DNA of 5,616 nt from a bacterium (GCA_027294925.1 JAPULM010000077.1:1-5616); one strand, 5' to 3'; numbered from the stretch's first letter, positions 1 through 5,331 are shown. Made by a program: numbers and translations. The notes: a model not told the origin generated them from the sequence alone.

Positions 1-73
1 AGCGACAATGTCGCCGCCCACGATAAAACCGACAAACTGTCCGCGTGACGCAATATCCAAACCGCAGCGCAAT

Positions 74-80
74 GGAGGAG
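74..80 (+). promoter_or_regulatory. Ribosome binding site of the secreted ASH-domain protein
   Basis: GGAGGAG lies 8 nt before the ATG at 89. It decides the start: the frame is open back to an ATG at 8, but that codon has no comparable site, and its extra 27 residues would bury the signal peptide. Confidence 0.8.
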
Positions 81-88
81 AGACAAAG

Positions 89-793
89 ATGAGCAACAAA
101 CTTTTCTTGACCTGCTCAGCTAGCCGAAATGGAATCTTTCAAGCCGTGTTGATTGCCCTGCTGCTGGTGGGCTTTCAAGCGTCGGTTCAGGCTGATACCG
201 TTTCCACCAGCTTTGAGTTTGCTGTTGATGGCACATTTATGGAAGGTAATTCGCCGGTTACGGCAACGTTTGCCGGTGGTGTGGCAGAAACCCGTGGCAA
301 TCCAGATTTTTACCAACAAGGCGCATTTGCCTGGCACATTAGGGTAAATGACACTGGTGTTGTTACCTTCGAAACGCCTGCAAACGCGGTGGATTTTTTC
401 TTTCGGAATACAGGCGGCGGTGATATCGTCGTTGACGTCTTTACCTTCACTGCCGAGGTAGTGATCGAACCCCTACCCAATATCGTCCTGAATCCGACAA
501 CCGTGGCCTTTGGTGACGTGCAGGTCGGGGCTGCGCCAAGTCAAACCCTCACGGTCAGCAATGACGGAGACGCCGACTTGACAGTAACCGGGGTTAGCCT
601 AATGGGCAGCACCGACTTCACCCTGACGGCTGCCGCCACCCCGTTTACGCTGGCTCGGGGCGAGCGCGTTGGCGCGGTTCGATCTGTCCATATATGGCGC
701 CGAGACCATAGTGACAATGGGCCACAAGCGGGCGTATGCCGAGTTTATTGGCCAAAGCAAAAGCCTGTTGATAATGGGCTTCGGCCTGAGTGA
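89..793 (+). CDS. Secreted protein with SPD-2/Hydin-like (ASH) domain, probably truncated and chimeric at its C-terminus
   Basis: Predicted 234-residue exported protein. Residues 1-35 form a signal peptide: a basic N-region, a hydrophobic stretch around residues 16-29 (FQAVLIALLLVGF) and a likely cleavage after VQA at 35. Residues 36-125 are a beta-rich domain of unknown function with the string TFETPANAVDFFFRN. Residues 131-189 match the start of an ASH/choice-of-anchor Ig-like domain: NIVLNPTTVAFGDVQVG, then a TLTVSNDGDADLTVTGV core, then DFTLTAAATPFTL. Such domains normally continue with a proline-glycine turn and further strands and are often repeated in surface or secreted proteins. Here homology stops at about residue 190. 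The final ~45 residues (IWRRDHSDN and on) are rich in Arg and Trp, look unlike secreted protein, and are antisense to the TPR gene fragment ending at 645. I infer truncation by rearrangement, so the annotated C-terminus is probably not native. Substrate and function are unknown. Confidence 0.75.
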   Translation: MSNKLFLTCSASRNGIFQAVLIALLLVGFQASVQADTVSTSFEFAVDGTFMEGNSPVTATFAGGVAETRGNPDFYQQGAFAWHIRVNDTGVVTFETPANAVDFFFRNTGGGDIVVDVFTFTAEVVIEPLPNIVLNPTTVAFGDVQVGAAPSQTLTVSNDGDADLTVTGVSLMGSTDFTLTAAATPFTLARGERVGAVRSVHIWRRDHSDNGPQAGVCRVYWPKQKPVDNGLRPE

Positions 794-1271
794 TATCTGG
801 AGAATGACGACGCATAGCGATTTCCCCCAGCAGCCACAAGACCCACGTTTCCCTGCCTGGCGTATTGAGGGCGCGGTACTCGCTGAGCGCGTGCAACGCT
901 GATCGATATGCGTCTGTCACTTGACCTACCAGGAAGCAGGTTTCGATATATGCAAGGCGATATTCCCCTACAAGGCGATACTCCCTGCTTGGTTCGCTGA
1001 TTGCCTCCAGGAGAAACAGCGTGTCAGCCATACGTCCGGACCGCGCATACGCACAGGCGAGATAGGCACTGGCGATGCGAAAAAAAAGCGAGATGTCGGA
1101 TTTCTGACTCAGGGTATAAGCGTCTTCGAGGAACGGTATCGCCTTGTCGACGTCCCCCTGGCGTAGATGGAGATTCCCGACACGGCTATAGGCAGCCACC
1201 CGCTGATAGGGATGGTCAATCGTCTCGGCGATGCGAATAGCATCCTCGCCGTACGTCATAGCTTCAGCAAA
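645..1271 (-). pseudogene. C-terminal TPR piece of the regulator relic
   Basis: The frame runs from about 1271 (FAEAMTYGEDAIRIAE), with an in-frame ATG at 1259, to TAA at 647-645. TPR units include YQRVAAYSRVGNLHLRQGDV, DKAIPFLEDAYTLSQKS and AEAHYQQAFALANKLG. The family's closing signature RPLVAHCHYGLGAIYGQ follows. In relatives I remember, this signature is followed by about 30 more residues; here the match ends at RQRARPEPA, at the boundary with the plus-strand ASH gene. An imperfect 18-bp tandem duplication at 953-988 encodes a repeated EYRL motif. Confidence 0.75.
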
Positions 1272-2023
1272 TGTCCCACCTCACCCAGGCATTTGACCAT
1301 ATACACTAGGCACTGAGAAGCCTGATTAGGTCCGTATCTGCGCTCATAGACAAGATCACCATAGGGCAATGCTAACCCCTCACTAAAACACTGTATCGCC
1401 TGTGCGTAGTTGCCCAGATCGAAGTGGAGCTGTCCCAGGTATACGAGCGTCTGACACTGCGTGCGAACATCATCGTGAGCTATGGTCATCTCCCGAGCCC
1501 GTTGTGCATATGAGAGGGCACGGTCATAGTCATGCAGAAACCGATAGGTCGTTGTCAGCGAACGGAAAATGCGGCCGAGATGAGGCCTATCATCAAGCGC
1601 CTCAGCCAGCGGTTCGGCCGCCTGCATATAGCGGCGTATGAGGTCAAACTGTCCGGATGGACCGAGGGCAGGAAGCATGCCGAGACGGAGATCGATCGCC
1701 TGTTCCATCGTGCTAGGGCCTGACGGAAGGTGTTCGAGTGCGGCTAGCGCCTGTTCATAATGTCTAACAGCTTCCGGATAGGCCGACCGTGCCATGGCAC
1801 GGTCTCCTGCCTGCCGGTAGTAGGTGACGGCCTTGTCCCATTTCTGCCCATGCATCGCATGATAGGCCAGAATGTCTGCCTGGGGCGAGACAGCCTCATC
1901 TCCCTGCCCTTCCAAGACGTGCAGAATGCGCCGGTGCATGTGTTGCCGTGTGTTGCGTAGCAGCGACGTATAGGCAGCTTCCTGGGTCAGCGCGTGCTTA
2001 AAGGTGTAGACCGGCTCAGAGGA
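1256..2023 (-). pseudogene. First TPR piece of the regulator relic
   Basis: The frame continues from the ATPase piece after the amber codon. An internal ATG at 1939 (MHRRILHVLEGQ) is the first candidate restart, but no clear ribosome site precedes it. Helical TPR-like units follow: WDKAVTYYRQAGDRAMARS with YPEAVRHYEQALAALEHL; DYDRALSYAQRAREM; and CQTLVYLGQLHFDLGNYAQA. The piece ends with CLGEVG followed by a shifted HLLKL and TGA at 1258-1256. In the neighbouring frame the expected sequence FAEAMTYGEDAIRIAE continues at once, so one base has been lost, or two gained, around 1272-1278. Confidence 0.75.
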
Positions 2024-2386
2024 CTACCGCCTTTCGATCAAAAATTCGTTGCCCTGGAGCGCCCTGAGATGGTCGTACAACGCCGCTTCGGCATATTCGG
2101 TCACCGCCTGTAACAGGGACAGACAAACTCCAGGACCGATCACCGCCGCCACCTGTAGGAGATGCTTGCTCTCAGGCGGCAACCGATCCATACGCGCGGT
2201 CAGTACAGTACGCACCGTATCCGGTAGAGCCAGGGCCTGTTGATCGTCGCCCTGCTCGCCAACCGTCCGGGTCAGTTCTTCCAGAAAGAAGGGATTGCCG
2301 GCGGCTTTTGCAAGGATGCTCTGCAGCACAGACTCGGGTATCTCTCGGCTCTGCACTACCGCTGCGACCACACGCCGGCTGTCTTC
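2024..2386 (-). pseudogene. ATPase C-half piece of the regulator relic, ending at an in-frame TAG
   Basis: The frame reads EDSRRVVAAVVQSREIPES, then AGNPFFLEELTRTV, LPDTVRTVLTARMDRLP and LLQVAAVIG. These are hallmark strings of the sensor and lid end of this ATPase family. About 35 residues that normally connect ERLAGA to DSRRVV are missing at 2387-2397, with a frame change. The piece ends at TAG (2026-2024), but the same frame continues for another 28 codons (SEPVYTFKHALTQEAAYTS) into the next piece. The stop therefore looks like one nonsense mutation, probably from a leucine codon such as TTG. Confidence 0.75.
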
Positions 2387-2861
2387 GCAAGCGAGCGGCG
2401 CCAGCCAGACGTTCGACGAATTCCTTCAGATAGGCATCTGAGGTCGGGTCGATCCAGTGCAGGTCTTCGATCTCAAGGACAAGCGGCCGCTGTTGATTAT
2501 GATGCAACAACAGAGCATGCAGCGCAGCAAATGTACGCGACCGGATCACACGCGGGTCAAGCTCGGCGAGCTGGGACGCATGCGCTTGCAAACCCAGTAG
2601 GTGAAACAAATAGGGTGCGTGCTCATCCGCTGCCAGGCCGATAGCTTCCAAATGCTGATAGACGCTCGTAGAAACCGATTCGGCATCGTCCGTCGCGCTA
2701 ATATCGCAGCTCTGTCGCAGGATGTCGAGCAGGGGCAGATAAGGACTCGCTTGTCCGTAGGAGACACAGCGGCCACTCAGATAGGTGACGGCTTCGTCTT
2801 GCAAGCTTGCGGCAAAATTCATACACCAGCCTCGACTTACCCATGCCCGGCACGCCGTGGC
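2387..2861 (-). pseudogene. P-loop and Walker B piece of the AAA-ATPase relic
   Basis: The P-loop GVPGMGKSRLVYEF is intact at 2856 downward and fits GxxGxGKS, but lies one frame off what follows. From about 2800 the frame reads EAVTYLSGRCVSYG, SPYLPLLDILRQ and DPRVIRSRTFAALHALLLHH. It then reaches the Walker B string LVLEIEDLHWIDPTSD at 2448-2483 and ends in LKEFVERLAGA near 2397. This order (GRCxSYG, PYLPLLDLLR, EDLHWID) is typical of the ATPase module in adenylate-cyclase-like and LuxR-type large regulators. A GTG at 2903 opens a frame to 2172, but beyond about 2395 its product no longer resembles the family because the real frame changes there. Confidence 0.75.
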
Positions 2862-3007
2862 CAGGCAGCTATCGAGCACGCCACTGCTGACGATTCGGGC
2901 CACCGGGTGTCGAGCAACTCTTGGCGGGAGACCCCGCGGCCGCGGGGGGTGAGGAGATAGACGAGCAAGTCGAGAGTGTAGGCACCAAAGCGGTACTGCA
3001 TGGCCAT
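2862..3007 (-). pseudogene. N-terminal winged-helix DNA-binding piece of the regulator relic
   Basis: Candidate starts are ATG at 3007 or 3001, with GAGG a few bases upstream of the first. The frame reads MQYRFGAYTLDL, then LVYLLTPRGRGVSRQELLD and TRWPESS. This matches the OmpR/PhoB-like winged helix at the front of large ATPase regulators, where a stretch like YRFGxYTLD is followed about 20 residues later by LLxYLLxHRGRVVSRQELLExLWP. Those ~20 residues are missing here, joined in frame. The next helix (VLDSCLATACRA) is in another frame from about 2895, and the wing that should follow is gone. Read alone, the 3007 frame ends at a TAA near 2841. Confidence 0.65.
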
Positions 3008-3025
3008 CGCCTCGTGTGGATTTAG

Positions 3026-3042
3026 AGTATACCGACGTCGGT
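3026..3042 (-). promoter_or_regulatory. Possible promoter -10 and palindromic operator of the regulator relic
   Basis: A perfect 12-bp palindrome, ACCGACGTCGGT, occupies 3031-3042 and abuts a good -10-like TATACT on the minus strand (3031-3026), about 20 nt upstream of the ATG at 3007. No good -35 is seen, which would suit activator or repressor control. A 6-bp inverted repeat (GATACG 3057-3062, CGTATC 3072-3077) lies just upstream. These are sequence-only candidates. Confidence 0.3.
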
Positions 3043-3110
3043 CACGTCATGTTGGGGATACGCTACATTGCCGTATCGTATCGGAAAATTATCGCAAAGT
3101 GAAGCGCAAA

Positions 3111-3419
3111 TTAACGACGATCTGGAAAATCCTGACGGTCGATATCCTGGCTGCCATGCAGCACCCGAAGTATTACAATCCGGTCATCGTAAAAGCGGAA
3201 ATAAAAGTACCGTCCACGGTAGGGAAAAGCCTGAAGGCTAGGGCGTATCCAATCGCGAGATATGCCAGACAGAGCAAGTTCTGCGATTTTATACATCTGG
3301 CGCACCAGATCATCGACAAAACGCTCTGCCGCTACCGGGTCATCCTGTGCGATATAGGTATAAATGTCGATCAGGTCCGCTTCGGCCGATTCCGAAAGGT
3401 TTAGACGTCTTGCTTCAAT
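3111..3419 (-). CDS. parE: ParE/RelE-superfamily toxin, start codon non-canonical
   Basis: Toxin of a type II toxin-antitoxin pair; ParE family members poison DNA gyrase, while RelE relatives cut mRNA. The frame gives about 102 residues from ATT at 3419, the usual ParE length. Residues 6-40 are [19 protein letters not shown] and a helix containing [12 protein letters not shown]. Residues 55-93 hold [37 protein letters not shown], the beta-strand core and C-terminal HGxxD signature of the family. No ATG, GTG or TTG occurs between an upstream TAA and GTG at 3305, which would drop the first helix. Start options are ATT at 3419 (one base from ATG), overlapping the antitoxin end by 19 nt, or the internal GTG, which would give a probably inactive 64-residue product. 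It follows the antitoxin directly and would be translationally coupled to it. The toxin may be silenced. Family call is firm; the start is not. Confidence 0.75.
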   Translation of the reverse strand: MEARRLNLSESAEADLIDIYTYIAQDDPVAAERFVDDLVRQMYKIAELALSGISRDWIRPSLQAFPYRGRYFYFRFYDDRIVILRVLHGSQDIDRQDFPDRR

Positions 3420-3676
3420 CGTTCTTTACCCCGTCTCACGATATATGATGTTAAATCATCCGGGCTCGTATAGGTTGTTGCTCTTCCGGCCTCGATATCG
3501 CCGTCGCCTGCATCGATAAGCGCGCGTAGTTCCTTCATGCGGGTTTCGTAATCTTCCAGCATGCGCAGGCCTGCCCTGACAACCTCACTGGCATTGTTGA
3601 AACGACCCTCTCTGACCTGGCAGGCAATAAACCGCTCGTAATGCTCACCAAGGGCATAGCTTTTGTTTGTACCCAT
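3401..3676 (-). CDS. parD: ParD-family ribbon-helix-helix antitoxin
   Basis: A 91-residue antitoxin that should bind and neutralise the adjacent ParE-like toxin and repress the shared promoter as a DNA-binding dimer. Residues 3-8 (TNKSYA) form the DNA-contacting strand. Residues 10-22 ([13 protein letters not shown]) and 28-44 ([17 protein letters not shown]) form the two helices of the ribbon-helix-helix fold, with the family string [15 protein letters not shown]. The C-terminal region from residue 45 ([17 protein letters not shown]) is the toxin-binding tail. The ATG at 3676 is preferred over an in-frame upstream start at 3718, because purine-rich Shine-Dalgarno-like sequence (AGGAAAGGG, then AGGA) precedes 3676, and the upstream start would lie inside the operator. 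The toxin frame begins inside the last codons of this gene, the usual antitoxin-first order. Confidence 0.85.
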   Translation of the reverse strand: MGTNKSYALGEHYERFIACQVREGRFNNASEVVRAGLRMLEDYETRMKELRALIDAGDGDIEAGRATTYTSPDDLTSYIVRRGKERLKQDV

Positions 3677-3705
3677 TGTCCTATTTCCCTTTCCTGACCC
3701 CGTGA

Positions 3706-3739
3706 GTGTTAATAACAATTAAATAACTATTATTAACAC
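3706..3739. promoter_or_regulatory. Inverted-repeat operator of the toxin-antitoxin operon
   Basis: GTGTTAATAA (3706-3715) and TTATTAACAC (3730-3739) are a perfect 10-bp inverted repeat with a 14-nt spacer. It covers the -10 box and most of the -35/-10 spacer. This is where ParD-type antitoxins bind to repress their own operon. The binding protein is inferred from context. Confidence 0.6.
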
Positions 3740-3747
3740 GTCTTCAA
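3720..3747 (-). promoter_or_regulatory. Candidate promoter of the parD-parE operon
   Basis: On the minus strand, -35 TTGAAG (3747-3742) and -10 TATTTA (3725-3720) are separated by 16 nt. Transcription would start near 3713, about 37 nt before the antitoxin ATG. The AT-rich block contrasts with the surroundings. Confidence 0.5.
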
Positions 3748-3783
3748 TCAGGCTCCCAGGCATCGGTAGATTTTGCAGACCCG

Positions 3784-3906
3784 TTATGTTGCAATCCAGT
3801 GCAAATCTTCGATTTCAATCACCCGCAGCATCGATTGCGAATCGTGCAGCAAGAGGTGGTGCAAGGCGGCAATGGCAAGTTTACGGAGGGGGTTGATACG
3901 TCGGAC
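3784..3906 (-). pseudogene. Second relic of the AAA-ATPase Walker B region
   Basis: Between in-frame stops at 3909-3907 and 3786-3784, the minus strand encodes INPLRKLAIAALHHLLLHDS and RVIEIEDLHWIAT. Over 27 columns (AALHHLLLH through EDLHWIA) I count 18 identities to the piece at 2528-2448 of the larger relic, including the complete EIEDLHWI Walker B string. The final Asp after HWI is replaced by Ala, and a stop follows two codons later. No P-loop or other ATPase part is visible nearby. The divergence suggests a different paralogue rather than a recent copy. It cannot be functional. Confidence 0.7.
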
Positions 3907-3955
3907 TTACAAGAAGCCAAAGCATGACTCGATCAGTTGAGGTAAAACGGCGGGC

Positions 3956-4267
3956 TTACGAAACGACCTTATGCATCACAAATGTGCCCTGCGCACCACG
4001 GTTATTGACGACAACACCCGAGATCTCCGCCAGATTCGGATCGAGGATGCCGGTAAAAATCGCCTTTAAATTATTGTGGTCGTTAATCCGCACCAGCTCG
4101 ACCAGGGTCGCGCAGTCATTGTCGGACAAATAGATCTTGCCAAAAATAGACCCTCTGGTGCTGTCCGAATCTTGCGGCGGCTTTTCGGTCCAGGGGTCGA
4201 TGCTCAGTACAGCGCAACACTGGACGCCGCACGCCTTCCGGCTGCGGCTTGTCTCGCCTGCGGCGCT
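3956..4267 (-). pseudogene. Open frame without a start, C-terminal gene fragment of unknown function
   Basis: 103 sense codons run from directly after the TAG of the DUF1330 gene, in the same frame, to TAA at 3958-3956. The second half looks genuinely coding: GSIFGKIYLSDNDCATLVEL, VRINDHNNLKAIFTGILDPN, then AEISGVVVNNRGAQGTFVMH and KVVS. It has alternating hydrophobic residues, Gly/Asn turns and about two thirds GC at third positions, suggesting the beta-rich end of a protein. I do not recognise the family. The first ~35 codons (Arg/Cys-rich, for example SRSRKACGVQCCAV) overlap GC-rich repeats at 4226-4260 and may not be coding. There is no in-frame ATG, GTG or TTG before the TTG in the IYLSDND segment. 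It is either a decapitated gene or, less likely, a readthrough extension of DUF1330. Confidence 0.45.
4226..4260. repeat. GC-rich inverted and direct repeats downstream of the DUF1330 gene
   Basis: GCCGCA (4226-4231) pairs with TGCGGC (4243-4248) across an 11-nt loop. CTGCGGC recurs directly a few bases further on. It lies 20-42 nt past the DUF1330 stop but has no T-run, so it is not a convincing intrinsic terminator. It could stabilise the mRNA end or be a short repetitive element. Confidence 0.3.
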
Positions 4268-4558
4268 CTAGAGTCCCTCAACCAGGATAAAGTCCAGGTC
4301 AGAGCCAGCCTGACGTAACTGGATCAATGGTGCATACTCCGGATCGTTATACCAGGCTTTGGCTTGCGCCATGGATGGGAATTCGATGATGATGATCACA
4401 CTCGGCAATTCGCCACGACCTTCCAGGCGCTCCATCGCACCGCCTCTGACCACGTACTGACCGCCATGCTTCTCGACAAGCGCCTGCGTTTTTGGACCAT
4501 ATTCCGCCAGCCAGGACGGATCTCGCATCTGCAAATAACCAATTGCATATGCTGCCAT
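4268..4558 (-). CDS. DUF1330 domain-containing protein
   Basis: A 96-residue protein matching the length and pattern of DUF1330, a small dimeric alpha/beta-barrel (ferredoxin-like) family of unknown activity. It starts MAAYAIGYLQMRDPSWLAEY. The middle holds the helix TQALVEKHGG and the strand YVVRGG. Next come VIIIIEFPSMAQAKAWYNDP and EYAPLIQLRQ, the most characteristic part. It ends DLDFILVEGL. ATG at 4558 is chosen because AGGAG lies 9 nt upstream; TTG at 4564 would leave only 3 nt. The gene lies 128 nt downstream of the VOC gene on the same strand. DUF1330 genes often sit beside catabolic or detoxification genes, which fits here but does not fix a reaction. The frame continues open after the TAG (see 3956-4267). 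Confidence 0.9.
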   Translation of the reverse strand: MAAYAIGYLQMRDPSWLAEYGPKTQALVEKHGGQYVVRGGAMERLEGRGELPSVIIIIEFPSMAQAKAWYNDPEYAPLIQLRQAGSDLDFILVEGL

Positions 4559-4602
4559 AGCCAATATCTCCTGTTGATATACGTACGACGTTCATACACA
4601 TT

Positions 4603-4648
4603 TTGTCCCCTCCGCCGCGACTAGAGAGGGATAGGGTAGAGGGGACAA
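4603..4648. repeat. Perfect 10-bp inverted repeat between the VOC and DUF1330 genes
   Basis: TTGTCCCCTC (4603-4612) and GAGGGGACAA (4639-4648) are exact inverse complements with a 26-nt spacer. No T-tract follows on either strand, so an operator or mRNA-end structure is likelier than an intrinsic terminator. It lies 45 nt upstream of the DUF1330 start and 39 nt past the VOC stop. The spacer and right arm also form part of a G-rich run on the plus strand. Confidence 0.4.
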
Positions 4649-4686
4649 CGATGGGCCGTCAATAGCAAGAAGACCATAAGGAACGT

Positions 4687-5151
4687 TTATCGGCCAACCG
4701 TTTCGCCCGTCTCGATATCCAGAGGATGTCGGGCAGGACCGAGTGTCTGCATCGATTCGAAACCATTGTCCACCATGTCACAATACAACTCCACGCGGTT
4801 ACCATCGGGGTCGTGGAAATAAACGCTGCGGGTCACGTTGTGCTCGATAGTAGACTCGACCGCTATGCCCAGCTCGCCAAGCTCCCGGTGAGCCGCTTGC
4901 AATTCCTCAAAGCTGCCAAGCTGCCAGGCCATATGATGTAGACCGGGTTGTGCCGCCTCAGGCGCCTCACCAGTCGCCAGTTGAAACAGCGCAAGTTCAT
5001 GATGTTCTGTGCCAAAGCTGAGGAACACCGCACCGCGATCGAAGTTTTCGTGCGCCACTTTCAACCCCAGCGCTTTGATGTAAAAATCCCTGGATTGTTT
5101 GGCATCACGGACTTTCAGAACCACATGCCCAAGCTTACGAGCCTGAATCAT
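4687..5151 (-). CDS. VOC-family (glyoxalase / extradiol dioxygenase-like) protein
   Basis: A 154-residue single-module-pair VOC protein, probably a cytoplasmic metal-dependent enzyme. N-terminal KLGHVVLKVRDAKQSRDFYI and KALGLKVA begin the first beta-alpha-beta-beta-beta module; GLHHMAWQLGSFEELQAAHR begins the second, which ends YFHDPDGNRVELYCDMVD. The likely metal triad (numbering from ATG 5151) is His9, His73 of the HH pair and Glu121 in RVELY, as in catechol-2,3-dioxygenase-type members; the DPDGNRVELY string is typical of them. The substrate cannot be told. ATG 5151 is preferred to ATG 5154 because AGGAGG (5163-5158) is 6 nt from it against 3. The gene is 180 nt downstream of the deacetylase-like gene and 128 nt upstream of DUF1330, all on the minus strand. 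Alternatives are a fosfomycin- or glyoxal-type VOC, less likely given the dioxygenase-like ending. Confidence 0.88.
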   Translation of the reverse strand: MIQARKLGHVVLKVRDAKQSRDFYIKALGLKVAHENFDRGAVFLSFGTEHHELALFQLATGEAPEAAQPGLHHMAWQLGSFEELQAAHRELGELGIAVESTIEHNVTRSVYFHDPDGNRVELYCDMVDNGFESMQTLGPARHPLDIETGETVGR

Positions 5152-5157
5152 CATTCA

Positions 5158-5163
5158 CCTCCT
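5158..5163 (-). promoter_or_regulatory. Ribosome binding site of the VOC gene
   Basis: AGGAGG followed by TGA and two tandem ATG codons (5154 and 5151). Spacing of 6 nt favours the second ATG; both may be used. Confidence 0.75.
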
Positions 5164-5284
5164 GATATAAAAGTGCCTCGACATCTTTAATACTTCTCCT
5201 CAGCCGCTTGATTCATCATCGTACAGCTTAGCGATTTTCATAACCAGGGGCAACTGTTCGCCCCCAGGGTCATGCAGTTTTCCC

Positions 5285-5313
5285 AAAATTCCCTTTGTCT
5301 GGCCAGGCAAAGG
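5285..5313 (-). terminator. Candidate intrinsic terminator after the deacetylase-like gene
   Basis: CCTTTG (minus strand from 5313) pairs with CAAAGG (to 5292), with CCTGGCCAGA between that can extend the stem past one mismatch. Four T residues follow after GAA. It starts about 19 nt past the stop at 5332. The stem is short, so termination may be partial, and the VOC gene may have its own promoter in the remaining gap, where I find no clear -35/-10 pair. Confidence 0.4.
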
Positions 5314-5331
5314 ATTAGGGTGAGAGCCGTT

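Larger units (their letters stand above)
645..3007 (-). pseudogene. Decayed winged-helix / AAA-ATPase / TPR regulator (whole relic)
   Basis: On the minus strand from 3007 down to 645, pieces of one large regulator appear in the expected order. They are a winged-helix start, Walker A (2833-2856), Walker B (2448-2483), the ATPase C-half and a TPR tail. Intact relatives known to me are about 1000 residues or more and often carry a nucleotide-cyclase domain between the DNA-binding and ATPase parts; that domain is absent here. Lesions visible: an apparent in-frame gap near 2970 within the winged helix; a frame change near 2895; a large deletion joining the winged helix to the P-loop near 2860; a frameshift near 2800; a deletion plus frame change near 2387-2397; an in-frame TAG at 2024-2026; a one-base frameshift near 1272-1278; and loss of the C-terminal end near 648-675. 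So many independent lesions make it a pseudogene, unless the assembly is poor. The sub-entries describe each piece. Confidence 0.85.

Noticed and set aside
8..88. Upstream ATG at 8 as start of the secreted protein
   Set aside because: No ribosome site there, and it would place 27 polar residues before the signal peptide; ATG 89 has GGAGGAG at ideal spacing.
1256..1285. Programmed frameshift joining the two TPR pieces
   Set aside because: No slippery heptamer is visible, and the same gene carries several other inactivating lesions, so mutation is the simpler reading.
669..2644. Plus-strand open frames inside the ATPase/TPR region (for example 669-902, 1001-1240, 1402-1641, 2240-2644)
   Set aside because: They lie antisense to clear family sequence, have Arg/Cys/Pro-rich compositions and lack ribosome sites and recognisable domains.
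3000..3404. 134-codon plus-strand open frame over the toxin region
   Set aside because: It is antisense to the ParE-like frame, which carries unmistakable family motifs; no ribosome site or domain is seen.
2024..4270. Genome-wide amber (TAG) recoding, from two in-frame TAG codons
   Set aside because: One lies in a multiply broken gene, and the other sits exactly at the normal DUF1330 length; two cases do not support recoding.
4347..4601. Minus-strand frame starting MCMNVV with a strong GGAGGGG site 5 nt upstream
   Set aside because: The ribosome-like site is an arm of the inverted repeat, and the frame overlaps DUF1330 out of register with an unlikely composition. A short leader peptide cannot be excluded, but nothing supports it.
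5152..5331. Short plus- or minus-strand peptide, or promoter, in the gap before the VOC gene
   Set aside because: Only a nine-codon frame (MNQAAEEKY) and weak promoter-like boxes are present; neither is convincing.
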